Shown: in pieces, positions 45,486-55,026 of the stretch
Layout of the letters: each line of letters begins with the position of its first letter
How positions within the stretch are numbered: position 1 is the first letter of the stretch
NCBI GenBank assembly: GCA_005223125.1
Contig: NJBH01000017.1
Span: 1 to 64,000, forward strand
DNA from: Promethearchaeota archaeon Loki_b32
GTDB taxonomy: Archaea; Asgardarchaeota; Lokiarchaeia; Sigyniarchaeales; SOKP01
Reading direction: 5' to 3'
Length of the DNA: 64,000 nucleotides
The notes under the pieces: generated by a model
Told to the model about the DNA's origin: nothing
The model's database searches: none
Seen by the model: only the letters and a program-made list of their open reading frames with translations
Translations under genes and position numbers: made by a program

Positions 45486-46818
45486 TCAAATCTTAAAGGT
45501 TAATGTCTTTAAAAGCACGCCGTTCAGGTAGACTAAAAGGTTCTTGCCTTCGTTTATTTCTTGAACCTCCACGGTCTTACCTGCCAACTTATAATCGATG
45601 GAATAAGGTTTTCCCTGATATATGATATTATCATTACTGGTGATTTTCTGCATTTTTTGCTTCAATAATATCGGTACATTGTAAGGATGGGTGATAAGCA
45701 AACCTTCCCTATAGTATATTTCTATTTTATCCTCATATTCAATTACTTCAACTTTTGTCCCTGAATAGCCAGGAGGTACATGAAATTTCTGCGATTTATA
45801 ATGGATTTCATTATACTTATTGACTTTTCTAAATTCAATTTCATGAAGCCAACGGTCCCAATTCACTTTTGCTTTCAGAGGGCGAAAGATGCGTCCCTCC
45901 GTTTCAAGAAATCGTTTCACAGGGGAGCTATTTCCTGGTAAGCTATGGTAAGGTTTTTCAGCATTGTATCAATTCACCCAGTTTTTAAACATCTGATTGA
46001 AATTGGTCAACGTGGAGTTAGGATTGCTTTTCACTTTTAATCGAGCTTCTCCGAGAAACATTTGTTTTACCGTTCCAAACCAGCATTCGAGTTTATGTTT
46101 AGTTTCTGGATGCCTAGGTTTAGAAAAAATGGGTTTTATATCCAAGTTCTCTGAAAGTTTGGTATATTTCGTTCCTAATTCTCCAACAAGGTTCTTGAAT
46201 TGTGTACCATTATCAGCTAAGATTTGATTCAGCCTTCCACATGCCATGACTCCATCACGTATGATTTTAATGATGTTTGTGCCTTTCTGGTTTTTGAAGT
46301 ATTCTGCAGCCACGATAAATCTTGAAAAATCATCGAGTAAGGCAATTAAATAGATTTTTTCCAAGTGTCCAGCAGTTTGAACTCCTGCGATATCAATCTG
46401 CCATAAATCATTTGGTTGTTTCCTCTCAAATTTAACATAGCCTCGTTTTGGATCTTTATTCTTATAAGTAAGGCCTTTGTCTCTGATGTACTTGCGTATA
46501 TAGATAGGGAGGGCATGTTGTTAGAAAACTCTTTTTGGAGTAATTTCCATATTACCGGAACACTTATCCCGGATAATTCTTTTTTGAGGCTAAGTATTCG
46601 ATTAAAAATTTCGGAGGATATTTTCGAGCCCGCTTGTACTTCTTTTTAATTTTCTGTTGATCGGGTGATTTCTCTTGATAATTATTGTTTAGCCATCTAT
46701 ATATTGTTCTTTTGGCGATACCATAACGAGATGCAAGTTCTTCAATCGTAAGACCCTTATTATGATATAATTCGCGTGTTTCTTCTTTTATGATAGATTC
46801 TGGATAGATCTAATACAT
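45486..46818 (-). pseudogene. Decayed rve-type (IS481-like) transposase
   Basis: On the minus strand, pieces in three frames give one transposase. A helix-turn-helix (LTIEELASRYGIAKRTIYRWL) is followed by a linker, then the integrase core with D in WQIDIAG, D in LADNGTQF and E in HKLECWFGTVK, and a beta-rich C-terminal domain. The damage is heavy. An ATG at 46818 is followed by TAG at codon 3, frame changes occur near 46568-46580 and near 46500-46505, and TGA at 45969-45971 replaces the Trp expected in NWVN-W-YNAEKPYHSL. The frame continues unchanged beyond that TGA to the stop at 45486. The element can no longer encode its own transposase. Confidence 0.85.
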
Positions 46819-46871
46819 TCAAAAGCACTCTTATAGGCAAAATACGATTTAGGTCATACAATAACCTATAA

Positions 46872-47006
46872 ATTCCTTCATCGTTTGTTACAACTCACTT
46901 CAAAGATGTTACTTTTAGTACTGATGACAATACATCAGCTGTCAAAAATGACCTGATAAAAAGCTTTGAAAAAATGAAGAATTTTGTGACATTTTTTAAT
47001 TACTGA
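46872..47006 (+). pseudogene. Possible relic of a protein-coding gene (44 codons)
   Basis: An open plus-strand stretch, IPSSFVTTHFKDVTFSTDDN and onward to SFEKMKNFVTFFNY, ends at TGA 47004-47006. Its composition (Asp, Thr, Ser, Lys, Phe in protein-like order) differs from chance frames nearby, but it has no ATG start in frame. It may be the 3' end of a gene cut by the insertion events next to it. I do not recognise the family. Confidence 0.25.
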
Positions 47007-47538
47007 TCACAACTTTATTATACCGATTTAATTAACTATTATTTATTTCCCCTTTTGTAATATTATAAAATTTAAAAATGATATTTTGAATTATAATAGT
47101 TCTAAATAATAAGTTTTTTGATCACTTAAACAGCTAAAAATTTATTAGATATCTTCTAAAATTCCTAAAATCTAATAATATTTATTGATATAAATCAATA
47201 TTTCTTTTAGAATTTAAAATAGAAAGATAGGGTGATTCCAGCTAAGTAAGGGCAGATTAAGAGCCATATCACCCCTAAAATTATGAATTATTGGGACAAT
47301 TTGAAAGTTATAGTTTTAAATAAAATTAACTAAAGTCCCAAAAACCTAGTGTCTATTAAAATTTTTTGCCACCATTTAGATATGAAGTATTAAAATATAA
47401 GGCTGTACTTGTCAAGATACCTTAATGATTTCTCAAATTGACCCAATATTTAATAAAGGATCAAATATAAATTATTTATAATTTTCAATTTACATAATAA
47501 TGTATAAAGTAACTTACAAATTAGCTTGAGAATAAACG
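47007..47538. other. Leader region of the permease operon, with an inverted repeat
   Basis: About 530 bases without a gene. GGGTGAT at 47230-47236 pairs perfectly with ATCACCC at 47268-47274 across a 31-base loop; it may be an RNA hairpin or an element end. A TATA-like run (ATTATTTATAATTTT) near 47471-47486 lies about 60 bases before the ATG at 47539 and could drive the permease genes after the operon was split. Confidence 0.35.
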
Positions 47539-48036
47539 ATGAAATTTTCGAAAATTCAACTCGGTCGGCAAGGAAATTTTATTTTAGGAATATTATTGCT
47601 TTATTTTGTATTATTTGGATATATATGTAATGAATATCCAAGATATTACGATGTATCACTAAAAACAACACTTCAATCACCGGTTGGGCAAAGTTTAATC
47701 TTTTTATATCAAGTATTATTTAACCCTAGTACATTCTTGTCATTTATAATTCTTTTTGCTATTATGTTTGTTGTGGCACTTAGAGAATCATTTTACGAGT
47801 ACGCAATTAGAAATAGTATTTGGTATATTCCAGTAATAATAATAATATCATGGATTTGGTACTGGATACTCTATGGCTTTGACGCTTCTGTGTTCTATAT
47901 CTATTTTATCAGAGTTGAAGGTTATATTACAATAGCGACTTTATTATGTACTAATCTATTAGCCGCAATATTAGCTTCTGTAACAAATGAGAAGCGAAAA
48001 TTGAAGCGAGAGAAAGAAATGGAATTAAAAATTTAA
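47539..48036 (+). CDS. Small four-helix membrane protein preceding the permease genes
   Basis: A 165-residue protein with four hydrophobic segments (about 13-32, 48-80, 95-112 and 128-148) and a basic/acidic coiled C-terminus (NEKRKLKREKEMELKI). It ends 12 bases before the dppB-type gene, whose ribosome site overlaps its end, so the two are translated together. No family is recognised. It is probably an accessory membrane subunit of this transporter, perhaps contacting the permease. The absence of conserved polar residues in its helices argues against a channel or enzyme. Confidence 0.7.
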   Translation: MKFSKIQLGRQGNFILGILLLYFVLFGYICNEYPRYYDVSLKTTLQSPVGQSLIFLYQVLFNPSTFLSFIILFAIMFVVALRESFYEYAIRNSIWYIPVIIIISWIWYWILYGFDASVFYIYFIRVEGYITIATLLCTNLLAAILASVTNEKRKLKREKEMELKI

Positions 48037-48037
48037 T

Positions 48038-48042
48038 GAGGT
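48038..48042 (+). promoter_or_regulatory. Shine-Dalgarno site of the dppB-type permease
   Basis: GAGGT begins just after the stop of the upstream gene, 6 bases before the ATG at 48049. It supports reinitiation within the operon. Confidence 0.55.
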
Positions 48043-48048
48043 ATAAAT

Positions 48049-49080
48049 ATGAGTTTAATAAAATTTATAATTAGAAGAATTATAGTAATGATTCCTGTAT
48101 TATTCGGAGTATTAACCATAACATTCATACTTTCTCGAATGATGCCTGGTGACCCTATTACAGCTCGATTGGCGGCTGCTGGTCTACATAACCCATCAGT
48201 AGATCAACTCAACCAGTTGAAACGCCAGCTTGGACTCTTGGATCCTATAATAGTACAATATTTTCGATATTTGGGTGATCTATTTACGGGGAATTGGGGT
48301 GTATCTGTATCAATTGTAAGAAATCAACCTGTTTGGGATCTTGTTATGACAAGATTTCCTATTACAATAGATCTTACAGTATTTTCTATAATAATCGCTT
48401 CCTATCTAGGAACTAAAGCAGGAGTTGTCTCAGCAGTCCATAGGAATAAAACACCTGATACTATTGTTAGAGGTCTTGCCTTAATAGGTGTAGCACTTCC
48501 CGTATTTTTTCTAGGAATGATACTTCAATATACACTAGGTTATCAATTAGGATGGTTTGAACCAGTTGGTTTTTTAAGTGCTGAATATGAAATGCCTGAA
48601 AGGATTACTGGTTTTATCATATTTGATTCACTTATATCAGGAGAATGGTATTTAATTGGAGATTATATTTGGCATATGTTTCTCCCTGTATTTTGTTTAT
48701 CATTTTTAATGTTGGCATCGATAACAAGACAAACACGTTCCAGCATGCTGGAAGTAATGGAACAAGATTTTGTAAGAACAGCTAGAGCAAAAGGTTGCAA
48801 GGAAAAAACAGTTATACATTCACACACGTTAAGAAATGCCTTAATTCCTACTGTAACTGTTATTGGTCTGAGTATTGCTGGTTTATTAGGCGGCGCTGTA
48901 CTAACTGAAACCACCTTTGCTATAAATGGAATGGGAAGTTTATTTATTGATGCTATTTTGCAAACTGATTATTGGGTTATAGACGCCCTAGTATTTTTGA
49001 TAACAATTATTTTTATAACTGCAAATTTAATAACAGACGTTATCTATGCAATGCTGGACCCAAGAATAAGATATACATAA
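48049..49080 (+). CDS. Peptide/nickel ABC transporter permease, DppB type
   Basis: A 343-residue permease with six membrane helices. It starts with the family's KFIIRRIIVMIPVLFGVLTITFILSRMMPGDP signature (split here as RRIIVMIPVLFGVLTITF and MMPGDP). The ATPase-contact EAA loop is visible as VRTARAKGCKEKTVIHSHTLRNALIPTV-like text (RTARAKGCKEKTV, LRNALIP). It ends LDPRIRY, typical of DppB/OppB. It forms the channel with the DppC-type protein encoded 25 bases downstream. Substrate type is presumed to be peptide but could be another solute, since family members vary. Confidence 0.95.
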   Translation: MSLIKFIIRRIIVMIPVLFGVLTITFILSRMMPGDPITARLAAAGLHNPSVDQLNQLKRQLGLLDPIIVQYFRYLGDLFTGNWGVSVSIVRNQPVWDLVMTRFPITIDLTVFSIIIASYLGTKAGVVSAVHRNKTPDTIVRGLALIGVALPVFFLGMILQYTLGYQLGWFEPVGFLSAEYEMPERITGFIIFDSLISGEWYLIGDYIWHMFLPVFCLSFLMLASITRQTRSSMLEVMEQDFVRTARAKGCKEKTVIHSHTLRNALIPTVTVIGLSIAGLLGGAVLTETTFAINGMGSLFIDAILQTDYWVIDALVFLITIIFITANLITDVIYAMLDPRIRYT

Positions 49081-49104
49081 AAATAAAAAAGAAGTGAAAA
49101 AAAA

Positions 49105-50112
49105 ATGGAAAAACCTTATTTAGTAGTAGAAGAGGAATTAGAAGAAGCGGAAGAGAAAGAAAAGATTACAAAAAACATCATATCTTGGATTTTTAAGAAT
49201 ATTAAATTTCTCATCCTTCCAGGTTCTCGAATAGAAGAATTATCAGCTCGCCAATTTGAATACGAAAAAACTATCAGTAAAAGAAGTCTGATACGAAGAT
49301 TAAAAAATCCATTGACTATTTTAGGTTTTATTGTAATATTTTTGATTATAACTTTAGCCGTATACGCTCCATGGCTCTCTCCTGAAAGTTATAGAGATGC
49401 AATGCTCGTTCATGCTGGTTCATGGAATCCTCCATCTCCAGAATTTCCTTTAGGAAAAACGGCTATGGGGGGTGATGTATTATCACGATTAATATGGGGT
49501 GCTAGGACTTCTATAACAATCTCTTTACCATCGATTACACTTAGTGTAACTGGTGGTGTTTTATTTGGTGTTGTTGCGGCATACTATGGAGGATGGGTTG
49601 ATTCTTTAATAATGAGAATCTGTGATATCATGCTTGCCTTTCCTTCATTAATACTCTCTTTAGTCCTTATTTTTATTTATGGAGGATCTATTGAAATCAT
49701 TTTGCTGGTCTGGGGATTTTTAGGAATTCCTATTTATGCAAGACTGATTAGAGGTAATGTTTTACAAGCGCGTCAACTCCCCTATATAGAGGCGGCAAGA
49801 GTTGCTGGTGCAGGAAACTTGAGAATAATGTTTCGCCACATACTACCAAATGTAATACAGCCAATTATTGTGTTTTTTACTTTTGATATTGGTGCTTATA
49901 TCTTAGGATTAGCAGGGCTTTCATTTTTGGGTGTGAATCAATCTATAATGATTGAATGGGGAAATGATATTAATGTGGCAAGGGAGAATCCCTTTGATGC
50001 ACCATGGGCAGGATTGTGGCCTGGATTTATGATCTTCCTAACTGTATTAGGATTTATGTTAGTTGGTGATGGTATAAGAGATGCTTTAGATCCAAGATTG
50101 AAAAACTTATAA
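49105..50112 (+). CDS. Peptide/nickel ABC transporter permease, DppC type
   Basis: A 335-residue permease. An acidic N-terminal tail of about 70 residues (VVEEELEEAEEKEKITK) precedes the first helix at LKNPLTILGFIVIFLIITLAV. Family marks include FPLGKTAMGGDVLSRLIWGARTS and the EAA loop YIEAARVAGAGNLRIMFRHILPN. It ends GDGIRDALDPRLKNL as usual for DppC/OppC. It pairs with the DppB-type subunit. The N-terminal tail is longer than in most bacterial DppC proteins. Two ATPase genes follow on the same strand after 57 bases. Confidence 0.95.
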   Translation: MEKPYLVVEEELEEAEEKEKITKNIISWIFKNIKFLILPGSRIEELSARQFEYEKTISKRSLIRRLKNPLTILGFIVIFLIITLAVYAPWLSPESYRDAMLVHAGSWNPPSPEFPLGKTAMGGDVLSRLIWGARTSITISLPSITLSVTGGVLFGVVAAYYGGWVDSLIMRICDIMLAFPSLILSLVLIFIYGGSIEIILLVWGFLGIPIYARLIRGNVLQARQLPYIEAARVAGAGNLRIMFRHILPNVIQPIIVFFTFDIGAYILGLAGLSFLGVNQSIMIEWGNDINVARENPFDAPWAGLWPGFMIFLTVLGFMLVGDGIRDALDPRLKNL

Positions 50113-50169
50113 TTAAATCTTGCATTTTTTTTATTAATTTAAACTTAAAATATAGGAAAAAATGGAATA

Positions 50170-51438
50170 ATGGAAATAGCAGAAAATGAGAAAAAACCGG
50201 TAGTTCTTGCTGAAACTGAATCAAAACCTCCTAAAAAATTACTCGAAGTTAAGAATTTAAAAACATATTTTTATACTGAAGAGGGTATAGTTAAAGCTGT
50301 TGATGGTGTATCTTTTGACATTTATGAAGATGAAGTTCTCGGTCTTGTTGGTGAAACAGGATGTGGTAAATCTGTTACAGCACTTTCAATTTTACGACTT
50401 GTAAGAGCACCAGGCAAGATTATTGATGGAGAAATTACCTTTAAAGGAAGGCAACTTTTAGAATTAAATGAAACTGAGATGCGAGAGCGTCGTGGCAAAG
50501 ATATTACAATGATCTTTCAAGATCCTTTAAATTCTCTCAATCCTGTCTTTAATGTTGGTAAACAAGTATCAGAAGTCTTTATGTTACATCAAAAAACAGA
50601 GCTTAAACAAGAACTTGATAATCGTTTACTAGAAAGAAAAAAAAAGATAGAAGAAAGAAAAAATTTAGAAAAATCATTAAAGGATGAAGAAACTAGCAGC
50701 AGATTATCAGAAGAAGAAAAGAGTAACATTAAAGCAAAAATTAAAGAACTTAAAAAAGAGGTATCTCATATCACAAGATTAAATGATATAACACTTGAGT
50801 GGACTGAAAAAATAATAACTGAAGTTGGGATTCCAGATGCAAAAGGAATACTAAAACGATATCCTTATGAATTAAGTGGTGGTATGAGACAACGTGTAAT
50901 GATTGCTATGGGACTTTCATGTAATCCAGCACTTCTGATTGCTGATGAACCAACTACCGCCTTAGATGTAACTATCCAAGCTCAAATTCTTGATTTAATG
51001 AAAGATCTGAAAAATAGATTTAAAACTTCAATTTTTATTATAACCCACGACTTGGGAATTATAGCTGAATTGTGTGACAGAGTGGCTGTAATGTATAGTG
51101 GCAATATCGTTGAATATGCAACAGCAGAACGTTTATTCAAAAATCCACGTCACCCATATACAAAAGGATTGATTGGAGCGATTCCAAGTATAGAAAAAAA
51201 GGATCAAAAATTACAAACTATTCGAGGAATGGTCCCAAATCTCATTTATCCCCCATCTGGTTGTAGATTCCATCCCAGATGTGATAATAGACTTGAAATT
51301 TGTGATAAAGTCAAGCCACCATTAAATGAAATCGCTGAACGATATTTTGTGGCATGCCATCTTTTTGATACAAAATATAAAGATTCACCTAAATTTGATT
51401 GGATCGAAAAAGAAGGAGAAATTACTTCTAAGGTATAG
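50170..51438 (+). CDS. Peptide ABC transporter ATPase, DppD type, with coiled-coil insertion
   Basis: A 422-residue ABC ATPase. Walker A is GETGCGKS (61-68), the Q-loop is [11 protein letters not shown] (115-125), the signature is LSGGMRQR (235-242) and Walker B/D-loop is [14 protein letters not shown]. The C-terminal oligopeptide-type cysteine motif is [18 protein letters not shown], which may bind a 4Fe-4S cluster or metal. Between the Q-loop and the signature, residues about 141-205 form an extra Lys/Glu-rich coiled coil that bacterial DppD lacks; family length is usually about 330. The insertion lies in the helical subdomain that touches the permease. It energises the transporter together with the DppF-type ATPase. 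Confidence 0.93.
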   Translation: MEIAENEKKPVVLAETESKPPKKLLEVKNLKTYFYTEEGIVKAVDGVSFDIYEDEVLGLVGETGCGKSVTALSILRLVRAPGKIIDGEITFKGRQLLELNETEMRERRGKDITMIFQDPLNSLNPVFNVGKQVSEVFMLHQKTELKQELDNRLLERKKKIEERKNLEKSLKDEETSSRLSEEEKSNIKAKIKELKKEVSHITRLNDITLEWTEKIITEVGIPDAKGILKRYPYELSGGMRQRVMIAMGLSCNPALLIADEPTTALDVTIQAQILDLMKDLKNRFKTSIFIITHDLGIIAELCDRVAVMYSGNIVEYATAERLFKNPRHPYTKGLIGAIPSIEKKDQKLQTIRGMVPNLIYPPSGCRFHPRCDNRLEICDKVKPPLNEIAERYFVACHLFDTKYKDSPKFDWIEKEGEITSKV

Positions 51439-51478
51439 AATTTAATTAAATTAAAATATTTAAAATAAAGTGTAAAAA

Positions 51479-52888
51479 ATGACTGTTCCAGATTTAAAAA
51501 CTATAGATATTAAATTGGAGAAACCAGAAAATTCAAAAGGGGAAAAACAAGTAATTATCAGAGTAAAGGATCTTAAAACATATTTTCCTATATATGGTGG
51601 TTTATTCAAACGTAAAATTGGTGAAGTCAAAGCTGTCGATGGGGTTACTTTTAATTTTTATAAAAATGAGACTTTAGGATTGGTAGGAGAGAGTGGGTGT
51701 GGCAAAACAACAATTGGAAATACCATTTTAAATTTAGTTCATAATAATGATGGAGAGATCTATTATGAAGACAGAAGGATTGATCATGAAAGAATGCAAG
51801 GAATATGGGAAAGAATAGCTCAAAAATTCAGCGATATGTATATCAGGGCTTTACCAATCATTTCTGGGAAATATAAAGGAAAAATCAATTCATGGATGAC
51901 TAAAATACCATCTACTAAAACTTCTTCGTTTTTAATCAGTTTAGTTTTTGTTTTTTTGACAAGTTTTGGTGTGGTTTTTAGTGCAGGCTATTTCGGAGTA
52001 ACAGCAGCTTTCATAATTGGTCTAGGTCTTTTATCTATTCTAGTTATGGTTCTAGCTATCTTATCGACTAATTTTTCTTATACCAAAGTAAAATCCAGGG
52101 TTAAACAAATTCAAAAGGATTTACTGGTTGACAAATTTATTCGAAAAAGAATTCAAATGGTATTTCAAGATCCAGATGCTTCTTTAAACCCACGCTGGAA
52201 AGTGGTAAATATAATAGGTGAACCGCTAAAAATCTTAGAAGGTATAACAAAAAGAAGATTGATTAGAAAAAGAGTTCTAGAACTACTAGAAATAGTTTCA
52301 ATGAAAAGAGAACACTTAGATCGATATCCACATGAGTTTTCTGGGGGTCAAAAACAAAGAATCGTGATTGCTAGGGCATTAGCATGTAATCCTAAAGTAA
52401 TCGTTTTAGATGAACCTACATCAGCCCTCGATGTTTCAGTACAAGCTCAAATTTTAAATTTATTAAAAGACCTTCAAACACAATTCGACTTATCATTTCT
52501 ATTCATAACTCATGATCTTAGTGTAGTACAACATATAGCTGATAGAATTCTCGTAATGTATCTTGGTAAATTTGTCGAGACAGGAACTATTGAGGAAGTA
52601 TTTTACAATCCTACACATCCATACACTATAGCTTTATTATCAGCAAGACCCACATTCGATCCTAGTTCAAAAAGTAATAGAATTATATTAGAAGGTGATG
52701 TTCCTAGCCCTATAAATCCACCTACAGGCTGTGCATTTCACCCTAGATGTCCCGAAAAAGATAAGCATATAGGTTGTGGTGTAGAAAACCCTAGAAAAAT
52801 TCATATAGGTGGAGACCATTATATAATGTGTTTACCCTTTAAGAAAGAAAGTAAATCCTATGAAGGAATGCAATATATTTCTGATTAA
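51479..52888 (+). CDS. Peptide ABC transporter ATPase, DppF type, with hydrophobic hairpin insertion
   Basis: A 469-residue ABC ATPase with Walker A GESGCGKT (70-77), Q-loop VFQDPDASLNPRW (228-240), signature FSGGQKQR, Walker B VIVLDEPTSALDVS and the C-terminal cysteine motif (PTGCAFHPRCPEKDKHIGC). Residues about 103-220, between Walker A and the Q-loop, are an insertion absent from ordinary DppF (about 330 residues). It contains two long hydrophobic stretches (about 150-171 and 173-196: SFLISLVFVFLTSFGVVF; AAFIIGLGLLSILVMVLAIL) flanked by basic residues, like a membrane hairpin. All catalytic motifs remain intact. The insertion might anchor the ATPase to the membrane. Confidence 0.92.
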   Translation: MTVPDLKTIDIKLEKPENSKGEKQVIIRVKDLKTYFPIYGGLFKRKIGEVKAVDGVTFNFYKNETLGLVGESGCGKTTIGNTILNLVHNNDGEIYYEDRRIDHERMQGIWERIAQKFSDMYIRALPIISGKYKGKINSWMTKIPSTKTSSFLISLVFVFLTSFGVVFSAGYFGVTAAFIIGLGLLSILVMVLAILSTNFSYTKVKSRVKQIQKDLLVDKFIRKRIQMVFQDPDASLNPRWKVVNIIGEPLKILEGITKRRLIRKRVLELLEIVSMKREHLDRYPHEFSGGQKQRIVIARALACNPKVIVLDEPTSALDVSVQAQILNLLKDLQTQFDLSFLFITHDLSVVQHIADRILVMYLGKFVETGTIEEVFYNPTHPYTIALLSARPTFDPSSKSNRIILEGDVPSPINPPTGCAFHPRCPEKDKHIGCGVENPRKIHIGGDHYIMCLPFKKESKSYEGMQYISD

Positions 52889-53024
52889 TTTTTATATTTC
52901 TATTCAACTTAATATTTTTTATATTATTATTTTTACTTTATTTTTCAATTATTCTTCATAATTTAAGTTATATTTTGATTAAAATTTAGAAATAAAGTTA
53001 AATGATTCTTTTTTTTTTCACCTA

Positions 53025-54197
53025 ATGAACCCAAAAAAATCTCAAGTATTTATTGTTAAAACTTCGCCTAAAACAGTCTTGGATGATTATAAAAATTTAA
53101 TGCAACTTACGAATTATGAAAAATTATATAATAAAGATGAAAACATAATAATAAAATTAAATTTAAGTTGGTCTAAATTCTTTCCCGCATGTTCTAGCCC
53201 ACCATGGCAAGTAGAAGGAGTATTGAAAACAATGGTTGAAGATGGGTACAATCCAAAGAAAATATTCTCCGCTGAAAATAAAACTGTAGTAACAAATATA
53301 GAAAAAGGATTAAAGGGCAATAAGTGGGGCCCAATTTTCGATAAATACGGGGTGTGGTTTGTTCCTTTAACTCGAATCCCATTTGTACCTTACGAATCTC
53401 TAAGATCCAAATTTCTTACACTAAAAAATAAAAGGTTACATGCTTTAGATTCAAAAATTTTTCCCGAAGGTTTTCTTATTCCGAAGTTTTATGTTGGCAA
53501 ACCGATAATACATCTCCCAACTATGAAAACTCATGGTCATACTGGAGCTATTGGTGGGTCTTTAAAAAAGACAAGTGGAAAAATGAAGCATGGTGGTATA
53601 ACATGCGCCATGAAAAATGCTTTTGGAGGTCTTTTGACAAAAAGAAGGCATTTTTCACATCAATATATGTCTGAAGTATTAGTAGACTTACTTATCATTC
53701 AAAAACAAATTCACCCAAACATATTAGCAATCGTAGATGGAACTGTATGTGGTGATGGAGCAGGACCAAGAACAATGATTCCCCATATTAAAAACTTTAT
53801 TATTGCTGGTTATGATCAAGTTGCAGTTGATACGGTTGTAGCCAAAATGATGGGGTTTGAACCTTTAGAATTACCAGCAATAAGAATGGCTCACGAAGAA
53901 GGTTTGGGATGTGGAGATTTCAACCAAGTTGAAATTATTGGAGATGATGTATCGAATATAAACTGGAATTTTAAAGTAAAACGCAGTATAGTTATTTGGG
54001 GAGACCAAATGGTACGTAAAGGACGATTACAATTTCTTTATCCTCTTTTTAAAAACAAACTCTTCTTTTTAGGACCTACTTATGCTTCCATGATATATCA
54101 TGACATGTTCTGGTATCCTACTATTGGTAAACGAAGAATTAAGAAATTTTTTCAAACTGAATGGGGTAAAATCTTCTGTAATTATCCTAAAAAATAA
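53025..54197 (+). CDS. DUF362 domain protein
   Basis: A 390-residue protein of the DUF362 family: ENIIIKLNLSWSKFFPACSSPPWQVEGVL-type start (IIIKLNLSW, PPWQVEGVLKTM), the central HLPTMKTHGHTGAIGGSLKK segment, GGITCAMKNAFGGLL and DGTVCGDGAGPRTM. The family is of uncertain function and often carries ferredoxin clusters; here no ferredoxin motif follows, so this is the short form. It stands alone between the transporter operon and the convergent tlyA gene. Its own promoter is likely in the 136-base gap before it. No reaction is assigned. Confidence 0.85.
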   Translation: MNPKKSQVFIVKTSPKTVLDDYKNLMQLTNYEKLYNKDENIIIKLNLSWSKFFPACSSPPWQVEGVLKTMVEDGYNPKKIFSAENKTVVTNIEKGLKGNKWGPIFDKYGVWFVPLTRIPFVPYESLRSKFLTLKNKRLHALDSKIFPEGFLIPKFYVGKPIIHLPTMKTHGHTGAIGGSLKKTSGKMKHGGITCAMKNAFGGLLTKRRHFSHQYMSEVLVDLLIIQKQIHPNILAIVDGTVCGDGAGPRTMIPHIKNFIIAGYDQVAVDTVVAKMMGFEPLELPAIRMAHEEGLGCGDFNQVEIIGDDVSNINWNFKVKRSIVIWGDQMVRKGRLQFLYPLFKNKLFFLGPTYASMIYHDMFWYPTIGKRRIKKFFQTEWGKIFCNYPKK

Positions 54198-54243
54198 AGT
54201 GATTTCTAAGGATAAATTTATTTTCAATATAACATAAAAACAA

Positions 54244-55026
54244 TTATTTTACAATATCCTTTATCATTTTAATGAAATTTAAACTTGCAGTATGTTTTTT
54301 CAATTTCAAATGAATAAGAAATTCTAATGAACCCTCTTTACCTAATATTGGCGATTTTATGATTCCTAATGTGAAAATTTGATTTTCTCTATTCCATTGA
54401 ATTAGATTTTTGAGAATTTCAAAAAGTTGATTAGGATCTTGTATAACATCAAACTTATCTTTTTTATGAAATTCTGTTTCAAATATTGGTTTTACTAATG
54501 CAATAATATCTCCGTCCTCTTTGAGGACTCGCTTTACATTTGGCAAAATTGTTCTTAATGAGGCAAAAGTAACATCTATCGTACAGATATCAAGTTTTTC
54601 TTTAATGGGTATTAAGTTACGAGCATCTAGGCCAGATATAGGTATAATTTTATCTTTAATCTTTTCTTTCTTTAGTGATGGGTGAAGCAAATCGATGGCA
54701 GTATCGATTGCATATACTCTAGATGCACCATGTTTTAATAAACAATCTGTAAAGCCACCTACAGACGAGCCAATATCAGCACATGTCTTTCCTTTTGGTG
54801 AAATTGAAAATATATTTAATGCTGCTTCTAATTTTATACCACCACGACTAACATATGGGAAATTCTTCTTTAATTGAATTTCTTGATTAATATCTACTAA
54901 TTTTCCAGGTTTTATTACTTTTTTTCCATTAATAAAGACATAACCATTTTTTATTAACCATTGCACTTTAGTTCTACTTTCCACTAAATTTTTTTCTACT
55001 AATATGAAATCAATTCGCTTTTTCAT
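54244..55026 (-). CDS. tlyA: TlyA-type rRNA 2'-O-methyltransferase
   Basis: A 260-residue protein. Residues 1-60 form an S4 RNA-binding domain (KRIDFILVEKNLVESRTKVQWL, NGYVFINGKKV), followed by VSRGGIKLEAAL and an FtsJ-like Rossmann methyltransferase (CADIGSSVGGFTDCLLKHG, the ALVKPIFE segment). TlyA methylates cytidine 2'-OH in rRNA in bacteria; archaeal copies are presumed to act on rRNA too. Its ATG overlaps the stop of the upstream acyltransferase fragment in an ATGA, so translation is coupled. A distant functional link is possible with FtsJ and Trm1 at 58-60 kb. Confidence 0.9.
   Translation of the reverse strand: MKKRIDFILVEKNLVESRTKVQWLIKNGYVFINGKKVIKPGKLVDINQEIQLKKNFPYVSRGGIKLEAALNIFSISPKGKTCADIGSSVGGFTDCLLKHGASRVYAIDTAIDLLHPSLKKEKIKDKIIPISGLDARNLIPIKEKLDICTIDVTFASLRTILPNVKRVLKEDGDIIALVKPIFETEFHKKDKFDVIQDPNQLFEILKNLIQWNRENQIFTLGIIKSPILGKEGSLEFLIHLKLKKHTASLNFIKMIKDIVK

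Noticed and set aside
45969-45971. TGA as a selenocysteine or recoded codon in the transposase
   Set aside because: The residue expected is Trp, no hairpin is evident, and the same gene has another stop and two frame changes, so simple decay explains it.
46416-46649. 77-codon plus-strand frame over the decayed transposase
   Set aside because: The minus strand carries recognisable transposase sequence here in shifted frames; the plus frame is its shadow.
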